From: Paenibacillus lautus NBRC 15380
GTDB lineage: Bacteria > Bacillota > Bacilli > Paenibacillales > Paenibacillaceae
Direction: 5' to 3'
DNA length: 64,000 bases
NCBI RefSeq assembly: GCF_004000945.1
Contig: NZ_BIMF01000004.1
Coordinates: 310,001-374,000, forward strand
Shown here piece after piece: positions 54,378 through 63,456 of the stretch. The notes beneath the pieces are model-generated. The model was not told where the DNA came from and ran no database searches. It saw nothing but the letters and a program-made list of their open reading frames with translations. Position numbers and translations under genes: made by a program. How positions within the stretch are numbered: the first letter of the stretch is position 1; every line of letters starts with the position of its first letter.

Positions 54378-57300
54378 CGGCCATCTCCTCCCTTCGGATG
54401 TCCGAGCAGATCCCAAACCTGATCTTTACCCGGTTTACCCAGCAGCTGATACTCGCTGCCCTCAATCGCGTCGTCGAACTGGCATACCGGCCGGAAGGAA
54501 CAGTACGTGCAGGCAGTCTCCTGCTGAATCCGGTATGGCACAATCGCGACATCGCCCCCCGTAATTCGGGAGCCGATATTCAGCATGTTCTCCCGCGCGG
54601 CGGACAACAAGGTCTCCCACTGGTCAGGCGTTGCAACGGCTGCGCTGCTGTAGAAGCTGCCGTCCGTTTTGACGGCGACAGGCAGAATGGCCGAGTGCCC
54701 TTTTTCAAGGAACGAATCCATAAGGGAAACCGCTTCGCGGTCTGCCAGCAGCAAGCCCTTCATTTTGTAACGTTTGAGCAGCTCCTCTGCCGCCTGCTCC
54801 GGCGTCATGCCGTTTGCGGATTGCAAGACAGGATCATGAACGTGGAAATACAATGTTCCCGCAGGCAACGCCTGTTCGCCGAGCCAGTCCTCGGCAAACG
54901 TCAGCAGCACGTCCAGATAGGTCAGCATCTGCAAGGATAAGCCGTAATAGACCTCATGCAGCCGCAAATCCTTCTGGCTCGATTTATAATCAATGACGCG
55001 CAGCATGATCCCATGCTCTCCGCGTGCCATGTCGACGCGGTCAATACGCCCGACAATCTCCATCTTGACACCGTTCGGCAATTCAAACGTCAGCGGCGGC
55101 AGCGGCTTCCCGGGACCGAAATCAAGCTCGAGGCCGATCGGCTCGAATTTGCCGCGCCTTGCTTGTTCACCCAAAATCACTGACGCTCTGCCCACGATGT
55201 TTTTCAGCTTGCGCGAAATATATCCGTATCGCTTGGAGCTAAGCAGGATTTCACCCTGCAGCATCGGAGCAAGCCGATCGACCGTTGCTTCCGCCTCGCG
55301 CAGGCATTCCTCCGCGGTCAAGTCTCCCCAGCTTCGATGCTGCGATTGAAACTTCACGGCCATGCTGCTTAAGGCCGCATGAAATAGCTGCCCGATGTCA
55401 GGAGCCTGAAGACGGTACAGCTGACGTTCTCTCAGCTTCAACCCATGGGAGGCAAAATGGGAAAACGGGCACGCAACAAAGCGCTCCATCCGGGATACGC
55501 TTGTCCGCAGCTTCGTTCCGTACAACTGCCTGCTGGTTTCCTGCTTAAGCGGCCGGGCTTCATTCCGGTAAGACAAGGATGAGAGCATCGAAGAAAGACG
55601 CGGTCTTACCTCCGGCTGCTCCGCATACCAATTGTACACATGCCACCAAATGTCCGGGATCTCCTCTCCATTCCTCCAGTCGCGAAGCCGACCCGTTAAA
55701 TAAGCAAGCGTCTTGTCCGGACGGGCCGCGTAATGCTCCTGCTCGCTGGCCGATTGCCCGGCATGCGGTCTTGGAAACAATGGCACCTCTTCCATCTGAA
55801 ACATCAGCTTCAGATGACGGATGACCTCGGATGGCAATAACGTCTTGCCTTCATCGTCCGCCGCAGGATAACTGACCCATAGCTGCTTACTGGCCGAAGT
55901 CAGAGCATTATAGATCAGGAAACGTTCATCCAGCAGTCTTCGGGATATGCTTGGAGCAAGCTCCAAACCGCGGTCTTCGAGCTGAACACGCTCCGGTTCT
56001 GTCAGGATACCATCGTCCTGAAACTGGGCTGGGAGAACACCATCGTTAACGCCGAGCAGAAAAGCATATTTCAGGCCGCCCGTCCGTGTCCGGTCCATGC
56101 TGCCGATCAGCACTTGATCCAGAGACGGAGGCACCAGAGCCATTTTCATCTCCGTAAGTCCCGTACCCAGCACGCCCGTGAACATTTCGGTGCTTAACTT
56201 CTCCGCACCCATCATTTCCACAATCTGGTCGAGCAGGTCAAGCACAGCCCCCCATACCTGGCGGTGCTCCCTGGCTTCCTCAGGACGCCCGGCATCCAGA
56301 GCTGCCCGGCTTAACAGCTCCAGCTTTTCAGGAACAGCGGTTTCCTCCAGAAGCCGATAGACTGCGGTGCTCTGATCCATTGCACTTGCAGCCTTTTTCA
56401 TCCGTTTCTCAAACGCATGCAGCGGCTCCGTAATCGCCTTTCTGGCATACTCAATCACCTGCATGCCATCGGGATTTCGCACCTCGCTCTCCCCGTCTTC
56501 TAATGAGAGGCTTGGAATTCCCTTCCACGGACGGCCATCCGTCCAGCGCGTGCCTTGGATTCCGGAAGCCAGCACATGGTTCTCCAGACGGTCCATGTCC
56601 TCACGGGTAAGCGAACCGTCAAGCGGCAGCAGCAGATCTGTCTTCACGCAGCGGAATACATCCTCATAACGCCAGCGGCGTCCGATGATATCGAGCGCAG
56701 AGCGAATAAATTCGACCAGCGGATGATGCAGCTCGCTTCGCTTCTGATCCAGGAAATAAGGAACGCCGTGTTCCCTGAACAAAGGACCTATCAGATGTTC
56801 ATATTCCCCCATATTCCGGACAAACACGGCCATTTCCCGGTATCTTGCTCCTTCTTCCCGGGCGAGACGCACCATTTCACGTAAAGACCCTTCAATTTCG
56901 GCCCGTCGGTGACTGGCAGCATGAAGAAGAAGACCTGCGCTTCTACCGTCCGGATTGCTCACTGTAACTCCGTCCCGGGCAGCTTCAGTCCAACGTTTCT
57001 TCCGATCATAACCGCGTTCGAGGTGGGCAAGCAGAGGGGATTCTTGAAACCGTGGAAGAACATCGGGTTGCAGGATACGGTGCTCCGTATCCACCCCCAT
57101 CTCATCGGCAATGCCTTTAAGCTTTATGTACGTCACTGCGGTAGGATGAAAGAGATCCAGCTCATGCGGAGCCTTCCCGTTCGTATAAGGCTTGTCCAGT
57201 GTCAACGCGATCGTTACGCGGTTGGCATGGGTCATAATCTCCTGGAGCACCCGGTACTCCTGCGGCGTAAAGCCGTGGAAACCATCAATCCAAATGTCGG

Positions 57301-57904
57301 CGCGCTTGATATAGTCCGATTGGGTCACGCCCTCTGCCAAAGAGGCCAGCGTATCTTCCTCATCCATGTATAACCGTGAAATCTCAAGCTCAAAATCGCG
57401 AAAGACTGTTACGATGTCCTCCAGCTTGCGTCGAAGCATCGGTGAATTCCCGGAGCCTGATACCATCTGTCCCAGCTGCTCCTCCACGCAGGAAGCGTCA
57501 ATGCAATAGCGCTTCATTTCCGTATACAGCTCGCTCAGCTTGCCGACAAAACCATGCTGCTCCCCCGAAGCCCCGAACAATTGGAGCTCTTCTTTGCGCC
57601 TCCGCAAAATTTTATACAGCAGCATGCGCTTTCCTTCTTCGCTGATCGCCACTTTCGCGGCCCCGCCGGTTTCCTGCATGACACGGTAAGCCAGTCGACG
57701 GAAACTTAGCACTTGCGCGCGCATCATCCCGCGAATGCCTCCCGCATTAACGAGTGCATGCTCCGCTTCATAGGACCCTTGCTCGGGAACGATCAGTATC
57801 ATCGGATTCCCCTTGGGATCTTGCTCCAATCGCTCGATCATCTCTTGGCGGATCGACGTGCTTTTGCCGCTGCCCGACCTGCCGATAACAAATTGAATGC
57901 TCAT
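54374..57904 (-). CDS. addB: AddB helicase-nuclease subunit
   Basis: AddB is the second subunit of AddAB. The 1176-residue protein starts SIQFVIGRSGSGKSTSIRQE (Walker A). It has UvrD-like domains with largely degenerate helicase motifs and the C-terminal nuclease domain containing ILLSSKRYGYISRKLK and LRVIDYKSSQKDLRL. An iron-sulfur cluster is suggested by the FVACPFSH cysteine and the C-terminal ACTYCSFRPVCQ group. AAAGGGGG lies 6 bases before the ATG. The first gene of the four-gene repair operon; the promoter is about 160 bases upstream. Confidence 0.97.
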   Translation of the reverse strand: MSIQFVIGRSGSGKSTSIRQEMIERLEQDPKGNPMILIVPEQGSYEAEHALVNAGGIRGMMRAQVLSFRRLAYRVMQETGGAAKVAISEEGKRMLLYKILRRRKEELQLFGASGEQHGFVGKLSELYTEMKRYCIDASCVEEQLGQMVSGSGNSPMLRRKLEDIVTVFRDFELEISRLYMDEEDTLASLAEGVTQSDYIKRADIWIDGFHGFTPQEYRVLQEIMTHANRVTIALTLDKPYTNGKAPHELDLFHPTAVTYIKLKGIADEMGVDTEHRILQPDVLPRFQESPLLAHLERGYDRKKRWTEAARDGVTVSNPDGRSAGLLLHAASHRRAEIEGSLREMVRLAREEGARYREMAVFVRNMGEYEHLIGPLFREHGVPYFLDQKRSELHHPLVEFIRSALDIIGRRWRYEDVFRCVKTDLLLPLDGSLTREDMDRLENHVLASGIQGTRWTDGRPWKGIPSLSLEDGESEVRNPDGMQVIEYARKAITEPLHAFEKRMKKAASAMDQSTAVYRLLEETAVPEKLELLSRAALDAGRPEEAREHRQVWGAVLDLLDQIVEMMGAEKLSTEMFTGVLGTGLTEMKMALVPPSLDQVLIGSMDRTRTGGLKYAFLLGVNDGVLPAQFQDDGILTEPERVQLEDRGLELAPSISRRLLDERFLIYNALTSASKQLWVSYPAADDEGKTLLPSEVIRHLKLMFQMEEVPLFPRPHAGQSASEQEHYAARPDKTLAYLTGRLRDWRNGEEIPDIWWHVYNWYAEQPEVRPRLSSMLSSLSYRNEARPLKQETSRQLYGTKLRTSVSRMERFVACPFSHFASHGLKLRERQLYRLQAPDIGQLFHAALSSMAVKFQSQHRSWGDLTAEECLREAEATVDRLAPMLQGEILLSSKRYGYISRKLKNIVGRASVILGEQARRGKFEPIGLELDFGPGKPLPPLTFELPNGVKMEIVGRIDRVDMARGEHGIMLRVIDYKSSQKDLRLHEVYYGLSLQMLTYLDVLLTFAEDWLGEQALPAGTLYFHVHDPVLQSANGMTPEQAAEELLKRYKMKGLLLADREAVSLMDSFLEKGHSAILPVAVKTDGSFYSSAAVATPDQWETLLSAARENMLNIGSRITGGDVAIVPYRIQQETACTYCSFRPVCQFDDAIEGSEYQLLGKPGKDQVWDLLGHPKGGDGR

Positions 57905-58067
57905 GCTATGCCCCCTTTACATCGTCTTTCGAAAGGGACTCCTTCACCTTCAAAACAAGCTGCGTGCCCGGTGAAATCATGCCCTTGAATCTATTGGTCA
58001 AATCTATCAAAATTCATGTGAAATCCACGTCTTGGTTCGTTCTCTATCAAAAAAGATGCTGATTACT

Positions 58068-58095
58068 AGTATAGCATAAGTAATGTTTAATGGAA
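58068..58095 (-). promoter_or_regulatory. Probable addB promoter, extended -10
   Basis: On the minus strand, TGC-TATACT (TATACT at 58068-58073) has an extended -10, with a weak TTCCAT (58090-58095) 16 bases upstream. The 309-base stretch 57905-58213 holds this promoter and the rlmI terminator, but no gene. Confidence 0.5.
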
Positions 58096-58140
58096 CATAC
58101 GTTTGGATTTCATTCCCATTCCAAAATATTGCGGGCATAC

Positions 58141-58185
58141 AAAAAAGGACCCCGCCATCGTGGTTCACCCACCATGGCAAGACCC
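58141..58185 (-). terminator. Terminator of rlmI
   Basis: In the minus-strand RNA, GCCATGGTGG pairs with CCACGATGGC (one mismatch), extended by GGGTCTT/GGGGTCC with wobbles, then TTTTTT. Confidence 0.8.
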
Positions 58186-58213
58186 TTCGCATTAACCGCG
58201 AAGCTGCGGCAAT

Positions 58214-59587
58214 TTAAAGCTTTGATTTGCTGCGCACTTCGAACACGGCAAATTTCAAATAATGGCCCTCGTCGACCCCAAGAATTTGCGGATGATCCTT
58301 GCCAGCCGCACGCCATTCCACAAGTCTTAAAATTTTGCCGGCATCTTTTGCCGCATCCTGAATCGTCTCCAGGAACAAATCCGGCCGCATATGGTACGAG
58401 CAGCTTGCAGTAACCAAATAACCGCCCTCATTCACCAGTTTCATGCCATGAAGGTTGATATCCTTGTACCCGCGGCAAGCCCCTTTGACGGCAGACCTGG
58501 TTTTGGCAAACGCCGGCGGATCCAGGATGACCACGTCCCAGGAACGTCCACCTCCCGCGGTCAGCGGTTTGGAGGTATCCACTTTCTGGTCCCCTTGCGC
58601 ACGCTGCTCACGTTCTTCCAAGCCTCTTACCTGGTTGCGCAAATATTGGAAGGCGTCGTCCACTACAAACTCCACGCGATCCTGGAATCCGTTCAATTCC
58701 ACATTCTCTTTGGCGCTTTCAATGGCATGCTCCGATATGTCAAGACAGGTTACTTTCTTGGCCCCATAAAGGCATGCATGCAGCGTAAAACTGCCCGTAT
58801 GCGAAAAGCATTCCAGCACCGTGGCTCCGTCCCAATAGGGAAAAGTGACTTCTTTTCCGCTTTTGTTCACCGGTAAGGTCTTCATCTCACCGTCCCGTTC
58901 CACAGTCTGGAGCGTGATCCCGCTGCGGCTTCCCCAACCATTCATTAAGGGTTTAATGGATGCCCGATTCTCCCGTTGATCAAAGAAATAGCCCGTCTTC
59001 TGCCCTTCCTCGATATCCACCTTGATCTTCAAGCCGTTCTCCGTCACCGTTACGTGGCGCGGACACTCCCCGTAGAGAATGCCTGTGCGCTGCTCCAGCC
59101 CTTCCAGTTCCCGGATGGATACATCGCTTCGTTCATAGATTCCTTTCGGCTGCACCACCTCGACAAGCGCGTTCACGATATCCTCACGGCAGCGATCCAT
59201 GCCCAGCGTCAGCAGCTGCAAGACCAGTACATCATCAAAACGGTCCACAATCAGCCCCGGCAGAAAATCCGCCTCGCCATATACCAGCCGGTAGGCGTTC
59301 TCATCTCCGATAAACCGTTCCCGGTGTTTCAGGCATTCCTGGAACCTGGCGATGAAAAAAGCCTTGTCCATCGTCTCAACCGGCTCATACGAAACGGTGC
59401 GTACGGTGATTTGAGATTGCGGGTTGTAATAACCGGAGGCGAGAAAACGGCCCTGATGGTTTAACACCGATACGATATCACCTGGCTTGGGTTCACCCTC
59501 GACAGAGGCAATCTCGCTTTTATAAACCCAGGGATGCCCCTGCTCCAGTCTCTTTTTTCGACTGCGCTCCAAAATTACCGATGGCAC
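58214..59587 (-). CDS. rlmI: RlmI-type 23S rRNA cytosine-C5 methyltransferase
   Basis: The 457-residue protein has an N-terminal PUA-like domain (SRKKRLEQGHPWVYKSEIASVEG), a central EEHEE-like part with RLVYGEADFLPGLIVDRF and GQKTGYFFDQRENR, and a SAM Rossmann domain with ATVLECFSHTGSFTLHACLYGA and the catalytic-type LDPPAFAKTR and ASCSYHM motifs. It belongs to the YwbD/RlmI class that makes m5C in 23S rRNA. Two insertions (residues about 230-250 and 320-345) lengthen it compared with E. coli RlmI. It is divergent from yqeW. Confidence 0.9.
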   Translation of the reverse strand: MPSVILERSRKKRLEQGHPWVYKSEIASVEGEPKPGDIVSVLNHQGRFLASGYYNPQSQITVRTVSYEPVETMDKAFFIARFQECLKHRERFIGDENAYRLVYGEADFLPGLIVDRFDDVLVLQLLTLGMDRCREDIVNALVEVVQPKGIYERSDVSIRELEGLEQRTGILYGECPRHVTVTENGLKIKVDIEEGQKTGYFFDQRENRASIKPLMNGWGSRSGITLQTVERDGEMKTLPVNKSGKEVTFPYWDGATVLECFSHTGSFTLHACLYGAKKVTCLDISEHAIESAKENVELNGFQDRVEFVVDDAFQYLRNQVRGLEEREQRAQGDQKVDTSKPLTAGGGRSWDVVILDPPAFAKTRSAVKGACRGYKDINLHGMKLVNEGGYLVTASCSYHMRPDLFLETIQDAAKDAGKILRLVEWRAAGKDHPQILGVDEGHYLKFAVFEVRSKSKL

Positions 59588-59747
59588 TGTATTTCACTCC
59601 TTAAGTTATCCCCTGGCCATTTCAATAGGCATGCATGTCCGCCAAGGGTCATATACGTAATTAAGAAAAAAGTCTATCGCCGGACTTTCACAGTAGCGGT
59701 TGCTTCATATCCAATCCACCACTTTATTTCACAAAAAGGAGAACATC

Positions 59748-60719
59748 ATGCTATCCTCACTCTGGTTTCCTATCTGTTATGGTCTTGTCCTGTTCCTGTT
59801 CGGCATGAAGGTCATGGAGGTTGCCCTCCAACGCTGGGCCGGTCCACTGTTGCATAAGTGGCTCCATAAAGCGACATCCACGCCCCTTAAAGGCATGATC
59901 GCCAGCACAGCGGTCACGGCCCTGCTGCAGAGCAGTACCGCCGTTACCGTGCTGGCTATAGGTTTCGCCAATGCCGGATTGTTAAGCCTCGCCGGTACCC
60001 TGGGCGTTATCCTTGGCACGAACATCGGCACAACGGTAACGACCGAACTCATCAGCCTGCAGATTGGACAAGCCGCCATGCCCCTGCTTGTCCTCTCGCT
60101 GATGCTATGGGTCGGGGCCGTCCTCGTCAGCGAGCGCGTGCCTCCGAGCTATGACAAGTTAAAAAACAATTTGATCCGCAGCCAGTTTTTATGCCTTGCT
60201 GTCGCCGGGTTCTCGCTGGTGCTGCTTGCTATACAATTCATGCAATCCATCGGCCCGACCCTTCAAAGCCTCGGTTTGTTCCAGTGGTTCCTGGACCACG
60301 CTTCGCGAAGCGTCCTCTGGGGCATTGCAGCCGGAACGATATTGACTGCTTTGATGCACAGCAGCGCCGCTGTCATCGCTATGGCTATGGGACTTGCAGC
60401 AAGCGGTGCGCTGCCTCCGGAGATCGGCGTTGCCATCGTTCTGGGCTCCAATGTCGGCACCTGTGCAACAGCACTTATAGCAGCGATTGGCAGTACTCGA
60501 GCAGGACGATTCGTGGCCTGGTCCCATATGGGGCTGAATATCGGCGGAGTCCTGCTCTTTACTCCGTTCATAGCGGGTTTAACCACCGTATCCGGATGGT
60601 TAGCGGCGGATCCGGCCGGACAAATCGCTCATGCGCAAACCCTGTTCAATGTTGTATGCTCGCTCATCGCGCTTCCACTATGCTATCTGCCCTTCTGGAA
60701 CAAGCGGGCAAAAATCTAA
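59748..60719 (+). CDS. yqeW: Na/Pi cotransporter family protein YqeW
   Basis: The 323-residue membrane protein carries the two inverted-repeat QSS-type motifs of Na-dependent phosphate cotransporters: TALLQSSTAVTVLAIGFANAG with LGTNIGTTVT, and ALMHSSAAVIAMAMGLA with LGSNVGTCATALI. About eight membrane segments are seen. The start ATG 59748 has AAAGGAG 7 bases upstream. It has no C-terminal PhoU-like domain. In B. subtilis yqeW lies after mtaB in the same direction; here it is on the opposite strand. Its stop overlaps that of the NUDIX gene. Confidence 0.9.
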   Translation: MLSSLWFPICYGLVLFLFGMKVMEVALQRWAGPLLHKWLHKATSTPLKGMIASTAVTALLQSSTAVTVLAIGFANAGLLSLAGTLGVILGTNIGTTVTTELISLQIGQAAMPLLVLSLMLWVGAVLVSERVPPSYDKLKNNLIRSQFLCLAVAGFSLVLLAIQFMQSIGPTLQSLGLFQWFLDHASRSVLWGIAAGTILTALMHSSAAVIAMAMGLAASGALPPEIGVAIVLGSNVGTCATALIAAIGSTRAGRFVAWSHMGLNIGGVLLFTPFIAGLTTVSGWLAADPAGQIAHAQTLFNVVCSLIALPLCYLPFWNKRAKI

Positions 60720-61171
60720 AATTTCATATCTTCATCCGTAGGAATGCTAACCTCAAGCAGCGTTAACGCTTTACGCAGGATGATATCATTGTTGTTGTAT
60801 CCGTTGCTGCGCTGCTTCCTCCAAGCGGCCAGAGGCTCAAACCAGTCCACCCCGTTGATTTCCTCAATTTGGGGCTTCAGGTTACCTTTTTCTGCCTTAA
60901 CCAGATAGTAGTGAACTTCCTTGTCTACCTGGCCGAATTCGGGATGATGGTATTTATATGCAATAATGTCCACTGGTGAGGTGATGGATCCGACTATACC
61001 TGTCTCCTCGCAAATTTCTCGAAGTGCAGTCTGCTCGACGGTTTCACCGGCTTCCATCTTGCCCTTGGGAAGCGAGGTTTTTCCATAACGGTCCAAAATA
61101 AGCTGGATCTGAAGCGCCCCTTCATGATGACGGTATACCACGCCGCCTGCGGAAATCTGTGTATATGTCAT
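60716..61171 (-). CDS. NUDIX hydrolase
   Basis: The 151-residue protein has a complete NUDIX box GKMEAGETVEQTALREICEETGIVG, with ISAGGVVYRHHEG before it and KEVHYYLVKAEKGN after it. The overall pattern resembles small MutT/diadenosine-polyphosphate hydrolases; substrate unknown. ATG at 61171 has GGAGG 8 bases upstream. The stop TAG (60716-60718) overlaps the yqeW stop TAA (60717-60719), so the two converge end to end. It follows mtaB by 86 bases. Confidence 0.9.
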   Translation of the reverse strand: MTYTQISAGGVVYRHHEGALQIQLILDRYGKTSLPKGKMEAGETVEQTALREICEETGIVGSITSPVDIIAYKYHHPEFGQVDKEVHYYLVKAEKGNLKPQIEEINGVDWFEPLAAWRKQRSNGYNNNDIILRKALTLLEVSIPTDEDMKF

Positions 61172-61257
61172 GTCCTTTTCCTCCTTCATGTACAACAAGG
61201 ATTCCACTTCCGGTAGCCAGGAAATGAAATCCTTGTCTGGTATGGCCGCTATGGGAA

Positions 61258-62601
61258 TTACTGAGCAGCTGCCTTTAGTCCATGATCCATGACGCTCAGG
61301 AGTTCGCCCTCGCATTCATTTACACCGGCTTTGGTTACTTTTACACGGCACAGTTTGCCTTCGAGATCAGGCGATCCGTTGAATACAAGCTGCAGATAAT
61401 TATCGCTATAACCCTGCATCTTTCCGCCCTGAGGAGCACCCTTGTACTCACGTTCCGGTATCACTTCCAGAATCTGACCCACAAAACGTTCAGCATAAGC
61501 AAGCTGCAGCTGCTCCGACAAGTCAATCAGATCATGGACGCGTGCATTCTTCACTTCCTCGTCCACCTGATCCTCCATCCGTGCTGCCGGCGTACCGGTA
61601 CGCTTCGAATACGGGAATACATGCATTTCGGAGAACTGAATCGCCTTCATCAGGTCATAGCCGTTACGGAACATCTCATCGGTTTCGCCAGGGAAGCCAA
61701 CGATAACGTCCGTCGTAATGCCCACATCGGGCATCGCTTGACGAATCAAGCCCATCTTGTTATAGAACTCTTCGGTTGTATATTTACGGCGCATCCGTTT
61801 CAGTACCGTATCATCCCCCGCTTGCAGCGGAATATGAAGGTGGCGGCACATTTTACTGGAGCGGTTCAGCACATCCAGCATCTTCTCATCGATCTGGCTT
61901 GCTTCGATGGAGCTGATGCGGATCCGTTCCAAACCGTCTACCCGGTCAAGATCCCACAGCAAATCGGACAATCTGTAATCTTCAAGATCATCTCCATATC
62001 CGCCTGTATGGATTCCGGTCAGCACGATTTCCTTATAACCCGCTCCAACCAGCTGATGCGCCTGAGTGATGATGCTCTTCGGATCACGGCTGCGTGACAA
62101 ACCGCGGGACCAAGGGATAATGCAGAACGTACAGAAGTTGTTACAGCCGTCCTGGATTTTTAGAAATGCACGAGTGCGTTCAGCAAAATCCGGAACGTCC
62201 ATTTCTTCAAATACCCGGGTCTTCATAATGTTGCGAACCGCATTAATCGGCTGGCGCGTCTTTTCAATATCATGGATGAAATCCATGATCTTATCGCGAT
62301 CCTGGTTCCCGATGACAAGATCCACGCCCGGTATGTCCAGAATTTCTGCAGGCGAGGTTTGAGCGTAACAGCCCGTTACGGCCACGATGGCCTCGGGATT
62401 GCGGCGAATCGCGCGTCTGATCATCTGACGGCTCTTCTTGTCCCCTGTATTGGTAACGTGGCAGGTGTTAATCAAATAAACATCTGCGGTTTGTTCGAAG
62501 TCCACTTGGTCGTAGCCTTCATTTTTGAAGTATTGCCAGATGGCCTCGGTATCGTAAAAATTGACTTTGCAACCCAACGTATAAAACGCTACGGATGGCA
62601 T
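61258..62601 (-). CDS. mtaB: tRNA (N6-L-threonylcarbamoyladenosine37-C2)-methylthiotransferase MtaB
   Basis: MtaB converts t6A37 to ms2t6A37 using radical SAM chemistry. The 447-residue protein has an N-terminal UPF0004 domain (YTLGCKVNFYDTEAIW, DVYLINTCHVTN, VTGCYAQ), the radical SAM C-x3-C-x2-C (DGCNNFCTFCIIPWSRG), and a C-terminal TRAM region. ATG at 62601 has GGGGG 9 bases upstream and lies 2 bases after the rsmE stop, so they are coupled. Confidence 0.96.
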   Translation of the reverse strand: MPSVAFYTLGCKVNFYDTEAIWQYFKNEGYDQVDFEQTADVYLINTCHVTNTGDKKSRQMIRRAIRRNPEAIVAVTGCYAQTSPAEILDIPGVDLVIGNQDRDKIMDFIHDIEKTRQPINAVRNIMKTRVFEEMDVPDFAERTRAFLKIQDGCNNFCTFCIIPWSRGLSRSRDPKSIITQAHQLVGAGYKEIVLTGIHTGGYGDDLEDYRLSDLLWDLDRVDGLERIRISSIEASQIDEKMLDVLNRSSKMCRHLHIPLQAGDDTVLKRMRRKYTTEEFYNKMGLIRQAMPDVGITTDVIVGFPGETDEMFRNGYDLMKAIQFSEMHVFPYSKRTGTPAARMEDQVDEEVKNARVHDLIDLSEQLQLAYAERFVGQILEVIPEREYKGAPQGGKMQGYSDNYLQLVFNGSPDLEGKLCRVKVTKAGVNECEGELLSVMDHGLKAAAQ

Positions 62602-62603
62602 GT

Positions 62604-63374
62604 TCAAACGCCCCCCATTTCTCCAGATTCGTATAGTGCGCAGGCAAGCGCCGTCATGCCGGCAGTCTCGCAGCGAAGGATCCGCCTTCCAAGTCCAACG
62701 GATACGGCTCCTGCATCTTCGGCCGCTCGGCATTCCTCTTCCGTAAAGCCGCCCTCGGGTCCAACGACCAGCAGCAAGCTGGCCTTCTCGGCCGACTCCG
62801 GCAGCGCCTGCTCTACAAAAGGCTTCAGCACGTCCCTCAGCTGGGAGCCATGCTCTTTTTCATAACAAAAATATACGGCATCATAGCCGGCAAATGCTGC
62901 AAGCAGATTTTTCCACGACAGAGGCTGTTCAACAGACGGTATCCGGTTACGATGCGCCTGTTCAGCCGCCTCCTTCGCAATCTTGCGCCAGCGCTCCAGC
63001 CGTTTCCCTTCCTTCTTGGCATCGTACTGAACAATCGTTCTGTCCGATAGGAAGGGCACAAAGGACACCGCTCCAATCTCGGTGCACTTTTGGATGACGG
63101 TCTCCATCTTGTCGCCTTTCGGCAAGCTCTGAGCGATGCTAACTTGCAGACGCGGTTCCTGCGTCATCTCCATGGGTTCAATTACAACGGCAGTGACACT
63201 GGCCGCTTCGATGCTTTCAATCTCCACCATGGCTTCGCGGGATACCCCATCGCTTACAATCAATTTATCACCAAGCCTGCCTCGCATGACCTTGGTAATA
63301 TGACGGGCGTCGTCGCCCGTAATCTCAACACGGTCTCCCTCGAATTGTGCGGGAGTCACAAAATATCGCTGCAT
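62604..63374 (-). CDS. rsmE: 16S rRNA (uracil1498-N3)-methyltransferase RsmE
   Basis: RsmE methylates U1498 of 16S rRNA. The 256-residue protein begins QRYFVTPAQFEGDRVEITGDDARHITKVMR (PUA-like) and has the SPOUT knot with LSDRTIVQYDAKK, RNRIPSVEQPL, LLVVGPEGGFTEEE and SVGLGRRILRCETA. ATG at 63374 has GGTGAGG upstream. mtaB follows 2 bases after its stop, as in Bacillus yqeU-yqeV. Confidence 0.96.
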   Translation of the reverse strand: MQRYFVTPAQFEGDRVEITGDDARHITKVMRGRLGDKLIVSDGVSREAMVEIESIEAASVTAVVIEPMEMTQEPRLQVSIAQSLPKGDKMETVIQKCTEIGAVSFVPFLSDRTIVQYDAKKEGKRLERWRKIAKEAAEQAHRNRIPSVEQPLSWKNLLAAFAGYDAVYFCYEKEHGSQLRDVLKPFVEQALPESAEKASLLLVVGPEGGFTEEECRAAEDAGAVSVGLGRRILRCETAGMTALACALYESGEMGGV

Positions 63375-63456
63375 CTTTATCCTCACCTAACTCCAAAATC
63401 GCCAAACCCCATCATACAACTTTTCGTGCAAACTGACCAGAGAAAATCAGCGCCTC

